Shown: positions 1 to 11,330, numbered from the stretch's first letter. The stretch is DNA of 64,000 bases from Paguma larvata (GCA_030068075.1 CM057830.1:20554247-20618246); one strand, 5' to 3'. Translations and numbers: made by a program. Notes: generated by a model not told the origin, from the letters alone.

Positions 1-733
1 GGTCTGATTTTCTCACAAGGTAAGTTAGTGTCTGATAACTCTGACTGTGATTTTTTTTCCCAACATGGCAATAACTCTCTCAGGATCCTACTCTTTAAAG
101 CACTAGGAACCTATTAACTGCATGTTGTTAAGATAATTCATGTGTATGTAAATATCCTTCTTTAAATGTTTCACTTCATATCTTCTAGTATGCAGAATTT
201 AGAGAAATTAGGTTCTCAGAAAATAATTTCATGCCAGAACCCCGGGTATTGGACAAAAAAGGTTAAAACAGAGGACTTAAACCACTCTGTAATACATCTT
301 AAGCACTTATTTTTTAAAACACTCAAAGGCATCTTTTATTCAAACACATTCACAGTTTACAACTGGGTACTTAAAGATAAAAACTACGTTGAGATAACAT
401 TTTAATTTAACCTATTGATTCAATATTTTATTTGAATAAAAACATCTCTGAACTAAATGGTCAGGTCAGATCAACTTCCAAACTGATACTAGAATACTAA
501 TGTTAAAGCATAGAAAACAAGGTAAGACAATCAAAGGCCATACTTGTGATGTGGAAAGAGTAATAATGAAATATGTCAGTCATGCTTATACGGTGGTATT
601 TTGAATATCATTAAATGAGTGTTTGCTAACACAATACATGGCACATAAGGAGTCATTCCTTTTTTCTTCCCATAAATTAATGACACATGTTGTTGCAAAG
701 ACAACTAACTAAAACTCAGTGAAATTACCTTCT
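1..733. other. Unassigned AT-rich unique sequence
   Basis: I see no repeat family, RNA gene or exon-like structure. A 79-codon open frame at 166-405 has low-complexity composition and no recognisable domain, so I treat it as chance. Confidence 0.6.
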
Positions 734-745
734 ATGACACCAGAT

Positions 746-859
746 TGGGCGGAGGGGTGTCTGGTTGGCTCAGTTGGTAGAGCATGTGACTCTTGATCTC
801 AAGGTCATGAGTTCAAACCCCACACTGGGTGTGGAACCTACTTAAAAAAATATATAACC
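746..859 (+). mobile_element. Short CAN-SINE (tRNA-head type)
   Basis: The tRNA-derived head GGTGTCTGGTTGGCTCAG and a B-box-like GAGTTCAAACCCC are followed directly by TACTTAAAAAAATA, without the long CT-rich body. The 12-bp duplication ATGACACCAGAT at 734-745 and 860-871 brackets it, so this is a single plus-strand insertion with both ends preserved. Confidence 0.92.
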
Positions 860-871
860 ATGACACCAGAT

Positions 872-1731
872 GGGGTTTCTAATTATGAATTGGTTCTAAA
901 TAAAGAATTCTTTGGAAATGTTATAGAATAATAGCACTAAAAATAAATTTTTAGATTATCTAACCACTACTCTTATCACACCCCTACATTTAACAAGTGA
1001 AGAAATTATAAGAAGTTAAACGGGAAGTGACATTAGCAATGTCCTTCAAGTTTATAATGATAGATATGGGCAGGAACCCAAGAATACTGACACCAGTTGT
1101 TTGAATTAGTTTTCTTTATTCTGTACTAAAAATCCTGTTTCTGCACTCATAGTTACAGGAAACTGATTACACAACATGCAAAAGAGAACTGCTCTATGTA
1201 GATGTGTGTGCAGGTGTGCATGTGTGTGTTTAATTTAAAAAAAAATCTGAAGTGGGCTCCTTCCATTATTTTATCAATCTCATGTTCATCAATTCAATAA
1301 TATTTTTTAAAAGCTTATATCTTCTCAAAGGATTTTCTTTTTTAACTAAGTTGTGGCACACGAATAGCTAGGTATATCTTCATATAACACTATTTTGTAT
1401 AATTCTATTTACCTAAAGAAGTTAGCAGGAATGTATAAATCATTTCGTATTTACTGAGAAACATATCATACCTCTAAAAATGTTTACAGTAAGAATTTAG
1501 GAATCATTAGGCAAGGTTTGGATTATTCTAGATATCGACAAAAGTCTATGGTGACTCAATGGACATATCCAATAGGGTTCTTAGAGGAAATATGATGAGA
1601 GGAGGCATGATTCTTTCCCTGTGCCATTTTTATAAGTAAAACATGTACCCTTAAAAACACTAGCTCACCATTTTCCAGTAACAGGGCTGTACTACATGGA
1701 TTCATCAATGCTTTAAAAACAATCTTGTTCG
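872..1731. other. Unassigned AT-rich sequence
   Basis: No recognisable repeat or gene. A short TG-rich run lies near 1201-1229. The rest looks unique. Confidence 0.55.
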
Positions 1732-1918
1732 TGGGTGCCTGGGTGCCTCAGTTGGTTAAGCTTTCGACTTCGGCTCAGGTCATGATCTCACCGTTAGTGA
1801 GTTCGAGCTCCACTTTGGGCTCTCTGCTGTCACCGCAGAGCCCACTTTAGATTCTTTGTCTCCCTCTCTCTCTGTCCCTTCTTGTGTGCTCCCTCTCTCA
1901 AAAATAAATAAATATTTA
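1732..1918 (+). mobile_element. CAN-SINE, felid long type
   Basis: Plus-strand copy with the head GGGTGCCTGGGTGCCTCAG, a diverged B box, a CT-rich tract (about 1859-1898) and an AAAAATAAATAAATA tail. No clean target-site duplication is visible, which suggests an older copy. Confidence 0.9.
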
Positions 1919-3704
1919 TTCATTTTTAAAATAATGAAATAAAAAATTTTCCACTTATAGCACCCTTTGTAATGTTGGAGAAAGCTCTTGCTGCCATTTT
2001 TCCAAAAGATGATGGATCAGTTTGTTTTCTTCAGTCACACTTAGGAAGTATGTGGCAAGAATGAGCAAAAATTTGAGAAAGTATAGGGGAGGGTCACAGG
2101 ATCCATACATAAAACCATATGACATTATTAAAGTACAGGTAGGGAGATGCAGTTGCAAGGAGGGTGGTGAGAAGGCAGCGGGGGATCTGGGTCTAAGAGG
2201 CAGTGCAAAACAGTAGAGTTTCTAACCTAATCATTTATTTGTAGGCTGGTACTTTGGAGTGTCTGACCATCAGTGAATTGAATTAAATGATTCCTCATTT
2301 AAGGATATGCATTCTTAATTAAAATAATATTCATTGTTTATCTACTATTTATCATGGCATCAAGTCCCTGTAGATATTTAATGATATTCTACAATTTATC
2401 AGATATGTGTCTCTTTACCAGTCATATGAATGTATCCCTAAAATTTATTGCATGTCAATGATTTAAGAAAACTAGTAAACATCCATTGACATCTTTGCAA
2501 GGCAGGGCACACATGCATTGCAACAATTCTTACGAATTGCCTATGACTAAGGTTAAATCGAAACAGTCCTTTTGAAAATAATTCATTTAGCATCACATTA
2601 ATCGTCATATTAGAAAAAGAATGATGTCCAAATCATTTTCAGAAAAGGGCACGTTTGTGTCATTAGGGAAGTGCCCTTTTTAAGTGTCAAACCATTATAG
2701 TTAGCAACTGTCACTAAGAAGTAGCCATCTGTCACTATTGTGAAAAGAAACATTCACTGACATTGCCTAAGTGAACTCTGTTTGCATTTTTCACTCTTGT
2801 TTAGTTATTATGTCTACAACTGGCCATTTGCATAAAAGCCCACTGGCAAAGTCTAACAAAGAATTTATGAAATTAGGTTTTATTTCAAGCACTACTTGGA
2901 TTTATTTTAACGAAAAAGGAAGCAAGAGCTAAAAAAGGATTTTTTTTCTCATCAGCAATATTGCCTAGTTTATGACCATGAATATCCAATATCAGTAAAT
3001 GACACGTCAGTAAGTTTTACCATTTTTAGTTTCTAAAATCCATAATCAAATCTGGAAAAAAATCTGTGTGTATGACTTCAGTATACAGTGCCATCAAGAA
3101 ATAGTCTATTTCAGGAATAATATTAGCAAGTAGAGAAAAAGGGGGGGAATATGATGTGATTATAAGTATAATCTTAACTTTAATATTGAAAACAGAATTT
3201 TAAGATGACTATAAAGTGTTCAATCATTTCCTTTTAATTATAAGATCCAAAATGGTTCATTTCTTTGAGTATTTCTGTCTTATTTCACATGGAAGTCATT
3301 TGCCTTTCATTCTATTCATCTTTTCCCAATTTTATATGCTTACAATAAATTTTAGACATATAACAAATTGCTCATTAAATAGTTGGCCTTGTCAAACTGA
3401 TAGGAAGGGAAAAAATTGCTCACTTCTAAAGGTCCATTTACTTATTAATGACAGGGTAGGTTACTATATTTTCTATGTATGAATTACTTCATTCAAAGTA
3501 GAGAGCCTGGCAAAGAGAAGGGGGATGAAAACTAGGCTTTTGAAATGCCACATTAAAAACTTCTCTATGACTTAGATTCCATTTGTTATAGAAATGGTTT
3601 GGGAACATAAAACTTTTATTTCACAAAGAGCCTGGAGGAAGGCAAAACAGCAGATCCAGTAACCATCCTTCCTGTGGATTAAACGTTACTGGAAAAATCT
3701 GTTC
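1919..3704. other. Repeat-free unique block
   Basis: About 1.8 kb with no transposon I recognise. Part of it (2560-2880) has features of conserved regulatory DNA and is listed separately. The open frames at 1955-2158 (minus) and 3216-3482 (plus) have no recognisable domain. Confidence 0.55.
2560..2880. promoter_or_regulatory. Candidate conserved non-coding element
   Basis: Seen: a perfect 10-bp inverted repeat AAAAGGGCAC (2643-2652) and GTGCCCTTTT (2671-2680) with an 18-base loop; an exact octamer motif ATTTGCAT at 2826-2833; several ATTA/TAAT cores; no repeat. Known: the octamer is the POU-factor site. Inference: this mix is common in distal enhancers, but conservation cannot be tested from one sequence. 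Confidence 0.3.
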
Positions 3705-3905
3705 CATTACTTATTATTACCTGTGAGGTTTTGGGCAAGACGTGCCATCTTCTTGAATCTTAAGCTTTCTCCTCTAAAAAAGGGTTGAAAATAATTACTT
3801 GCAGAGTTATTTTGAGGATAAGCTATATAAAGTACTTAGAGTAGCTATCACAGTTGGCATTATATAATTGGTAGCCATTATTATTATATTATTATTATTA
3901 TCACT
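3705..3905 (+). repeat. MIR SINE fragment
   Basis: The order of segments matches the MIR core and 3' part: a TTTTGGGCAAG segment, then CTCTAAAAAAGGGTTGAAAATAAT, then TTTTGAGGATAAGCTATATAAAGTACTTAGAG. It ends in an ATT-rich run near 3884-3900. Old and diverged, with no duplication visible. Confidence 0.8.
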
Positions 3906-4339
3906 AATGACACAAATATTGGGTGATGTTCATAAATTACAGTTATCTAATGGTCAATATTGTGTATAGCCAAGAGTTCATACATAGTTTTGTTCTCTTT
4001 GTTAAGAAGCTTATTCTCTGCATTAAAAGAAATCTTATATATTTGTCTTCATGCTTTCTAATTGATCTTTTTTTTGTGTAATTGTTTTTGCTAATTGAGC
4101 CATTGTCAAATATTTAGGGATCACTCACTGTGTTTTTAACAGGGTCCTCTTTGTTCTTTTACTCACTGGTATGTCTTTTCCTGTCCAATACATCAACAAG
4201 ATAAACAACCTACAAAAGAAAAAATTCGAGTGCAAAAACAAACAACCCAGCTCAATTACAAGTGGTCTCACAGCATTTCCTATGAATCCTTACTAATCAC
4301 TATTTTCCTATGAAGACAAGATTATCTGATTTTGTCACC
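3906..4339. other. Unassigned sequence
   Basis: No recognisable repeat or gene between the MIR and the L2 fragment. Confidence 0.5.
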
Positions 4340-4665
4340 TATCTGCTTAGATCCCTTCAGTGATTCTCGCTAATTACAGGAACAAGAACAAAATGTTGAA
4401 GGCCAAGATTCAACTTCTTTCCTCGTTGACATAAGGCCAGCCACGTTGTCTTTCTTCCCGTTCCACAAAAATCATCGTGCTCCCTCCTGCCATAAAGATT
4501 TTCACAGGCTATCTCCTCTGACTGAAATGTTCTTAGTTTCTCTGCACGTAGCTTACACATATTCATCTTCTGATATTGACCTAGAAATTATTTCCCCAGC
4601 AAAGCCATCCCAATTTACCACACTCAACTCCAGAAACTTTCCTTCTCATAGTTTCATGTTCCTTT
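4340..4665 (+). repeat. L2 LINE 3' fragment
   Basis: Pyrimidine-rich sequence in the order expected of the L2 3' end: CCCTTCAGTGATTCTC, a CCAGCCACGTTG segment, CTCCCTCCTGCC, then CTGACTGAAATGTTCTT. The overlapping 88- and 69-codon frames follow from this composition and are not genes. Confidence 0.72.
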
Positions 4666-4765
4666 CCATGAGCAAAACAAGAAAAGAAAAGAAAAAGACA
4701 TATAATGATTAGATTTCCATTACATAATATACATATGTGTGTGAGAGTGCATATATGTGGGTATA
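4666..4765 (+). repeat. Purine-rich and TG-rich low complexity
   Basis: A run of AAGAAAAGAAAAGAAAAAG (about 4679-4697) is followed by a degenerate TATGTGTGTGAGAG tract. Confidence 0.6.
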
Positions 4766-4907
4766 TAAAAATTTAAAAATCTCCAGGTATCTAAATTTTC
4801 GGTTAGAAGTTCTATATCCGGGATAGTACATCAAGATGAATTTGGATTATTTAACTACAATCAGCATCTGTCCTGCTTTTGAAAACAAAATCTATCTTTA
4901 AGAATAC

Positions 4908-5425
4908 ATTTGTCACCATATCACCCAGCAATTCTATTCCTAGGTATCTACCTAAGGTAAGTGAAAATGTACGTCCACACAAAGATTTGTACAATAATAT
5001 TCGCAGCAGCTCTATTCATAATGGCCCTAAACTGGGAACAACCTAAATGTCCATCAATGTAAATGGAAACAAAAAGCAGGATATCCATACAGAAGAATAC
5101 TCTTTAGCCATAAAAGGGAATGAAATATTAATACATGCAACAGTATTGATGAACATTAAAAATGTTATGCTAAGAGAAAAAATCCAAACATAAGAGACTA
5201 TGTATTTTAAGATTCCATTCATATGAAATGTCTAGAAAAGGCACATTTATAGGAAAAGAAAATAGATTAGTGGCTGCCTGGGGCTAGGGCTGATTATAAG
5301 GATTAACTGTAAATGAGCACAGGGATCTTACTGGAGGGATTAGAATGTTCTAAAGCCAGTTTACGGTGATGGTTGCATCATTTAGTAACTTTACTAAATT
5401 AATCGCTAAATAGGTATAAAAGGGA
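4908..5425 (+). mobile_element. Old L1 3'-end fragment (L1M type)
   Basis: Follows the end of L1 ORF2 and its 3'UTR: CACCCAGCAATTCTATTCC, GGAACAACCTAAATGTCC, the ATACAGAAGAATACTC region, then the GTGGCTGCCTGGGGC 3'UTR block. Many substitutions. Plus-strand orientation. Confidence 0.85.
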
Positions 5426-5439
5426 AAAAGGAAAAATAA

Positions 5440-5505
5440 AGGGACTAATGCAATGCACGCAAAGCATTTGGAACAATATAAGGCACAGAGTAAAAAGTCA
5501 AATCA
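5440..5505 (+). repeat. MIR 3' fragment, possible
   Basis: GCAAAGCATTTGGAACAATATAAGGCACAGAGTA resembles the MIR segment 'agcgcttagaacagtgcctggcacatagta'. The fragment is short, so the call is tentative. Confidence 0.45.
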
Positions 5506-5509
5506 CCTT

Positions 5510-5945
5510 GGCTAATAGTATTTTTAAAAAACAAATCCACTGTTCATTTGTGCATACCAGCTTTGCCACTAAATGTCAAGATATGATAAAAACAAGTGAT
5601 ACTTCTTCAACCTGACTCTCCATTTAATTCCTCAACACAATATCTTTCTTACATACCATAGCTGTGGGAGATATACAGATTGAGCCATTAAAATATCTTG
5701 AAGGAGAGAAGGTGAGACATGTACTCCTTTAACCATAACACAAAACAGTGTATGATTGGGACCAGGAGAGTGATTATGTTTTTAATTTTTTTTTAATTCC
5801 TCAGTGCACCAACTAAGATAAAATTGGAGCAACCCTGTATTTGAACTAAGCCCACTAATATGTACATAACATATGTACCTACATACCTAGCCATGTACAT
5901 ATATTTATTCATTCATACACAACTCTGTTCACTCACTAACCATAT
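5510..5945. other. Unassigned sequence
   Basis: AT-rich with no identified repeat. A run of ACAT/TGTACAT words lies at about 5860-5905. Confidence 0.5.
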
Positions 5946-6365
5946 ACATGACATTCCCAATGAAAATTCTCATAATTATTGGTGACCTTAATATTAATGC
6001 AGATAATTCTCTAATAGCCCTGGCTGCTCAGTTCCAGGACTTCCTTTACATCCATGAGCTTTTCCTCAGCCAACTGTTCCATGATCGCACACGAATTCAG
6101 TCAATACCAACATATGCTTGCTCATCCTCCAATAATATAATTTCAAGCATTTCACTCTCTGGAGGTTATTTCCTCCAGTACCCTGACTTCAACAATTCAT
6201 TGGCTTTCTAAGGACCAACAATCTATCAATGCTACTGGGTTTTTATATACTTTCCACTGCTCTAAGTCCACTATAGTATCCTTACTTTTCCCTTTATTCA
6301 GATCAGATCTCACAATACAACAGGATGACAAATCCCTTACATGCACCCTCAGGGTCATCTTCGCT
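5946..6365 (+). pseudogene. L2-type LINE endonuclease-domain fossil
   Basis: The frame at 5948-6211 reads IIGDLNINADNSLIALAAQF near its start. This resembles the GD(F/L)N-containing segment of the apurinic endonuclease domain of L2/CR1-like LINEs. The downstream TTTCAAGCATTTCACTCTCTGG and CATGCACCCTCAGGGTCATCT also fit the L2 order. The frame ends at 6209-6211 and no reverse transcriptase part follows, so this is a broken, ancient LINE piece. A chance protein match is possible but unlikely given the DNA-level similarity. Confidence 0.6.
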
Positions 6366-6367
6366 GA

Positions 6368-6696
6368 CTTTTTTTTTTTTTTTTCAGTTACAGTTGGCTG
6401 AAATCTTGAGTTGTAACAGTTGGAGGTAAGACCTGAAATATGATACTGTGAATGGGGGTATGGAAGGGACTGGAAATAGTCACTAAAATGAGTAAAGGAA
6501 TTATAATAAAGCCAGAAAAATACCTGACTCAAGTGCTACAGTGATTGAGAAAGAGTATATGAGAAGTGTCGGAAAAATCAAACATGGAGAAGACTCACAT
6601 TTCCAAACTGTTTTTTTAATTTTGCATCTTGATCAGCTACAAACCTTAAGAGACTAGTATGTTAACAAATATGAGCCAACTCAAAATTAAATCTGT
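6368..6696. other. Poly-T run then unassigned sequence
   Basis: A pure T run of about 17 bases starts at 6368. The rest has no recognisable repeat. The 111-codon minus frame at 6197-6532 crosses this run and encodes polylysine there, so I take it as chance. Confidence 0.5.
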
Positions 6697-6707
6697 CTTT
6701 GTTTTTT

Positions 6708-6912
6708 TTTAATGTTTATTTATTTTCGAGAGACATAGAGACAGAGCGTGAGCAGGGCAAGGGCAGAGAGAGAGGGAGGTACAGAATCTGAAGCAGGCTC
6801 CAGGCTCTGAGCTGTCAGCACAGAGCCCGACGCAGGGCTCGAACTCAGAGACGGTGAGATCATGACCTGAGCCGAAGTCGGCTGCTTAACCAACTGAGCC
6901 ACCCAGGCGCCC
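6708..6912 (-). mobile_element. CAN-SINE, felid long type
   Basis: Antisense copy: AATGTTTATTTATTTTCGAGAGA (tail and CT tract reversed), CAGGCTCCAGGCTCTGAGCTG, and the head as GAGCCACCCAGGCGCCC. CTTTGTTTTTT at 6697-6707 and 6913-6923 is the likely target-site duplication. The body is close to consensus, so it is fairly young. Confidence 0.95.
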
Positions 6913-6923
6913 CTTTGTTTTTT

Positions 6924-8915
6924 TAAGATATAACTAAAAAGTGATTTCTTTTAAGGCTGTATAACTTGAGAAATATGAACATGTTCTAAAGAGTCACCAA
7001 ATTAAGGATAGAAACAAAGGTTTAGTCTTGAGTGTACAGTGTTCAAGTATTATAACATGATCATTTTGATTTTTACTTCCTTTTCCCCAGGGGTAAGAAA
7101 ATACTGCTTTCAGGTTCGTATGTGTATTACCTAAAAGACTGCCAATACCATACAAGTATTTTGCTAAAATCTGAGAAACTAGCAAAATATATTTGTTTCT
7201 TGACATCGAGTACGCAGCCAACAATGAGGTAGTTCCATCTGCTTCAGGCTTGTGCCGCATAATGAATGTCATTCAGTGACAGCTGAATTCTGTTGTGCTG
7301 ATTATCTCAAACCTGAATTTTATGGCAATTCAGACTCACTCTCTAGTTTACCTTTATATGCCTGATAGAATGTATAATTACAGCTGGGATTAGCCTAATC
7401 CATTCTCTACCTAATGAGCTGAACTAATATTAAACCCAAAATGGAAAGGAATTCAGCATATTTTAACTCTTCTTCACTCTGGAATGATTTCATTTTTACA
7501 GCTTCACTTAGCTTGATCCATTGCCACCCTCCCTTTCATTCTGGCACACACTCTAAATTAATTCATTTCATAATCTCTTGAGTTGAAGTCAGTGGCATTT
7601 GACCTGGAAATAAAAATGTTATGATTATTAAACCACAGGAAGGCTACTGGCAATTTGAATTGCAGTATTTGCATTATAATGCACACGTAGAAAGAACATT
7701 TTGATAATAAAGATTTATCTTTGGATCAAACAGTTTCTCTAAAGGAAATTGAATAAAAAAGTCTGAGATGACTGAAACAGATTATCTTTATAATTAATAT
7801 CAAACCTTGCAACATATTCCTCTATGAATTTTACAGTAAAATTCCTATAATAAAGAATAAATAAATAATGTACTTAATGTTAAAACATGTCTCTTTTTTT
7901 CTGGTGTACCCATATCTTACAGAATATGACTCTGATAGGTAAAAAGGAAAATCAGAAATTAGTCACAAAGAAAGCATTTAGGTTCTGGAAGCAAACCAAA
8001 AAATGTCTACTTAATGAACATATATAATGCATAAAGTAATCATCGAAGCATGGCAGAAATGCCACTAACATATTTGTCTCCTGTTTCAAATACATTTTGA
8101 GCTAGTTGTGCAGATAAGACAATACGTACGGAAAATTCGGGATACTATAATAGAAGATGCAAGGAACATAAACAGATAACATAAAGGAAAACATTTCATC
8201 GTAAATGAATAATCCACACGAGGCTACATTCTTTCAGAATCTCCTTCCTGCAAGAAACCATTACAAATACTTGTGGAAAAACTACTCGAAGGCACTAAAG
8301 CATGGACAAAATTCAAAAGAAAAAGGAAGAAAGGCAAGTGCGTGGAGGAAAATTCCCAGGGTAATAAGGCTTCTTGCCTGAGGGTATGCCCCAATCTTTG
8401 GTTCTTGTGAGCCTACAAGAACTGAGAACCGAAGGAGAATACTGAGGGGCTACCGGCTTTAGGAGGCAGAAGACAGAGGTGCTGTGTGCTCGAGCAGTTG
8501 GAAACCGACAAGCAGTTGGAAAGTGATGGAGAAATCTGGAAGGAGAGAGACACAAAAGGGAGAGTCTCAAAATATGCATATGAATTCTGCCTACATTCTT
8601 GGAGAGTTCCTGAATGCAGCACTAGGCACTAGCCAGGGGAACTTACAAGAGCTAAAACACTGAAAGAAAGGAACAGTGTCAGCTGCTGCCTATGAAGGAC
8701 GTTGGGGTTGAGGAGCCTGGTAGCAGCAGGTATAGAGTTGGGATTCGAATGATTCAAATGAACTTTCAGCTAGAACAAAAGTAAGAGAGAGAGAGAGAGA
8801 TCAGAATCCAGGATTCCTACACGTTTCACCCAGGATGTGCACCATGTAAATAAAAATGTCCTATGTGTGGCAACAGAGAAAGAGGACTCAGAAGAAAAAG
8901 ACCATGTATTTGAAC
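6924..8915. other. Repeat-free unique block
   Basis: About 2 kb with no transposon I recognise, apart from a (GA)n run at about 8789-8801. The first half (7180-7750) looks like conserved non-coding DNA and is listed separately. Open frames here (6994-7272 minus, 8313-8622 minus) have no recognisable domain. Confidence 0.5.
7180..7750. promoter_or_regulatory. Candidate conserved non-coding element
   Basis: Seen: the near-palindrome GGATTAGCCTAATCC at 7387-7401, with 7-bp arms around one centre base. Nearby are repeated TAAT cores (for example CTAATGAGC, CTAATATT, AATTAATTCATT) and TGATAATAAAG near 7702. No repeat covers it. Known: GGATTA/TAATCC is the core site of K50 homeodomain factors such as the OTX and PITX families. 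Inference: possible enhancer; no conservation data available here. Confidence 0.33.
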
Positions 8916-8974
8916 ATTAAGTACAAATATCATTTGTACTTTTATATACTAGCAGAGAAAAATGAAAGAAAACA

Positions 8975-9183
8975 TAGGGCACCTGGGTGGCTCAGTCGGT
9001 TAAGCATCTGACTTTGGCTCAGGTCTCACTCTTCATGAGTTCGAGCCCGCATTGGGCTTTGTGCTGACAGCTCTGAGCCTGGAGCCTGCTTTGGATTTTG
9101 TGTCTCCCTTTCTCTCTGCCCCTGTCCTGCTCACACTCTGTCTCTGTCTCTCTCTTAAAAATAAATAAACATTAAAAATTTAA
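8975..9183 (+). mobile_element. CAN-SINE, felid long type, nested in L1
   Basis: Head GGGCACCTGGGTGGCTCAG, body CTGTGCTGACAGCTC-like, tail AAAAATAAATAAACATTAAAAA. A perfect 19-bp target-site duplication, AGAAAAATGAAAGAAAACA, lies at 8956-8974 and 9184-9202. Confidence 0.96.
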
Positions 9184-9260
9184 AGAAAAATGAAAGAAAA
9201 CAATACATCATTTACAATAACATTTAAAATGTTACAATATCATTTAAAATACTGAAAAAT

Positions 9261-9470
9261 CAGGGTGCCTCTGTGGCTCAGTCGCTTAAACCTCCGACTC
9301 GATTTTGGCTCAGGTTATGATCTTGCAAGTTGGGGAGTTGGAGCCCCTCCCTAATAACTAGGAGCCTGCTTGAGATTCTCTCCCTCCCTCTGCCTCTGTC
9401 CCTCCTCCTCCCCTGCTCATGCACACTCTCTCTCTCTCTCTCTCTCAAAATAAATAAATAAACTTAAAAA
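9261..9470 (+). mobile_element. CAN-SINE nested in L1
   Basis: Head CAGGGTGCCTCTGTGGCTCAG, a long CT tract (about 9381-9446), tail AAAATAAATAAATAAACTTAAA. Duplication AAAATACTGAA at 9246-9256 and 9471-9481. More diverged than the 8975 copy. Confidence 0.93.
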
Positions 9471-9894
9471 AAAATACTGAACAATGAATTTAATCAAAGA
9501 CATCGAGGCTTCAATCATGAAAACAACAAAACATTAAGTGAAAAACTAATGAAGGGTTGAATAAATGAAGAGAGATACTAGTCAATGGGGGGGGAACAAT
9601 GTTGTCAAACTCAATTCTCCTCAAATTGATATATAAGTATATTCAATCTTAATAATAATCCAACCAGGGTATTCTTTCTAAGAATGAACATGTCGAATCT
9701 AAAATGTTTATGAAGACACAGAGGATTTAAAATAAACTTATGAAATTATAACTACCTTGAAGGACTTATCCTACCTGACTTCAAGACTGAATATAAATTT
9801 ATGATAATCCTGCATAATGAATGAAAATAATTCAGGGCAATAGAACAGCAAATGCAGAAAAAGACCCTCGCTTATACAGATAATTGATATGTGA

Positions 9895-9950
9895 CCAAGG
9901 CATCCACACGTGCTCGTGTGTATGCATGCACATGTGTGCTCACACATGTA
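9895..9950 (+). repeat. Degenerate CA/TG repeat
   Basis: Alternating purine-pyrimidine words (CACACGTGCTCGTGTGT and CATGTGTGCTCACACATG) form small inverted repeats inside the old L1. Confidence 0.6.
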
Positions 9951-11055
9951 TCAAAGGGAAAAGTTCAGTTTTTCCAACAAACGATGCCGAAATAACTAGG
10001 ATACAGAAAATAAATGAACTTTGACCCTTACCTCACAACCTACATAAAATGAAAATAAGATGTATCACAGAGTTAACCATAAAAAAGCTAAACGAAAAAT
10101 ATCATGAAGAAACCAAGAACTTGGAATAGGCAAGATTTTTTTGAACAGAAAAAAGAATCAATAACAGATAAAAAATTATACTTTAGATTTCATCAAAATT
10201 AAAACCTTTGCTCATCAAAGACACAATTAAGAAAATTAACTGGTAAACGAAAGACTTGGAGAACTTTTTTGCAAATTACATGTGTGACCAACTATGTATC
10301 CACAATACATAATTTCCTAAACTCAACAATAAAAAGAAAACAACTGAATAAAAATAGGCAAAAAATAACAGGCGTGACACAATGAAAAGTACATAAATAG
10401 TGGCTAAAATGGAAAAGACTGACATCACCAAATACTGAAAAGAATGTGAAGCAACTGAAGAAAATGAAATTCAATGCTTTTTGGCTTGTAAAATTAACAA
10501 CCATTCTTAAAACTATGAGGAAGTTTTCTAAAAGTTAATCAAACATATATACTACGATAGAGCGATTCAAATTCTAAGTACTTCTCCAAAACAATTTTTT
10601 TAAATGTCCACTAAAAGATGTGGGCAAGAATGTTAAAGAGACTTTATTTATAAAAACCCCAAACAGGATGCAATCCATTGTCCACCAACAGGAGAATGGA
10701 TAAACAAATTGTGGTGTATCATTTAAAAGTACACTACACAACAAAAAGAAATGAACTATTGATACACTCCATATCATGGACAATACAGTGAGCAAAAGAA
10801 TCTGGACACGAGCAGTTATATGCTATATAATTTTATTTATATAAGGCTATAGAACAGAAAGAATAATCCATTGAGTAAGATTTCAGAAAAATCTTACTGT
10901 TAGGGTTCTATGGAGCAGACAGAAAAGGGGCATGAGGAAATTTTTAGGAAATTTTATAGGATGATGGGAATATTGTACATCTTGATGGAGATATAGGTGT
11001 CATGACTGTCCCCAAATGCATACATTTGTCAAAATATATCAAATCTCAAGTTAAT

Positions 11056-11260
11056 GGGGTGCCTGCGTGGCTCAGTCGGTTAACCATCCAACTCTTGATT
11101 TTGGCTCAGGTCATGATCTCTCACCCTGTGAGATCACCCCCTTCTCCCCCCACCCCCAATCAGGCTCCATGCTGAGGGTGAAGCCTGCTTAAGATTCTGT
11201 TTCAATTTCTGCCCCTCCCTGGCTCACGCGCACTCTCTCTTTCAATAAACAAACAAACAT
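11056..11260 (+). mobile_element. CAN-SINE nested in L1, diverged body
   Basis: Head GGGGTGCCTGCGTGGCTCAG. The body has CTGAGGGTGAAGCCTGCTTAAG instead of the felid CTGACAGCTCAGAGCC, which resembles the older carnivore-wide subtype. Tail AATAAACAAACAAACA. Flanks CTCAAGTTAA and CTCACAGTTAAG are a weak, decayed duplication. Confidence 0.88.
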
Positions 11261-11330
11261 AGCCTCACAGTTAAGATCTTTACAGACTTTGTCAGAGTGT
11301 GTAAATTTCAACACACACACACAAATGACA

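Larger units (their letters stand above)
8916..11330 (+). mobile_element. Old 5'-truncated L1 with three nested SINEs
   Basis: The L1 order is continuous once the SINEs at 8975-9183, 9261-9470 and 11056-11260 are set aside. It begins with TTTTATATACTAGCA, then the ORF2 C-terminal region (AAACCTTTGCTCATCAAAGACAC, GGAGAATGGATAAACAAATTGTGG), and ends with a 3'UTR-like GGAAATTTTATAGGATGATGGG and GTGTGTAAATTTCAACACAC. All frames are broken. It is older than its SINEs. Confidence 0.82.

Noticed and set aside
771..830. tRNA-like A and B boxes
   Set aside because: They belong to tRNA-derived SINEs. No cloverleaf with a complete acceptor stem is present anywhere in the window.
6197..6532. 111-codon minus frame
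   Set aside because: It reads through a poly-T run as polylysine and overlaps the L2 fossil on the other strand. No domain.
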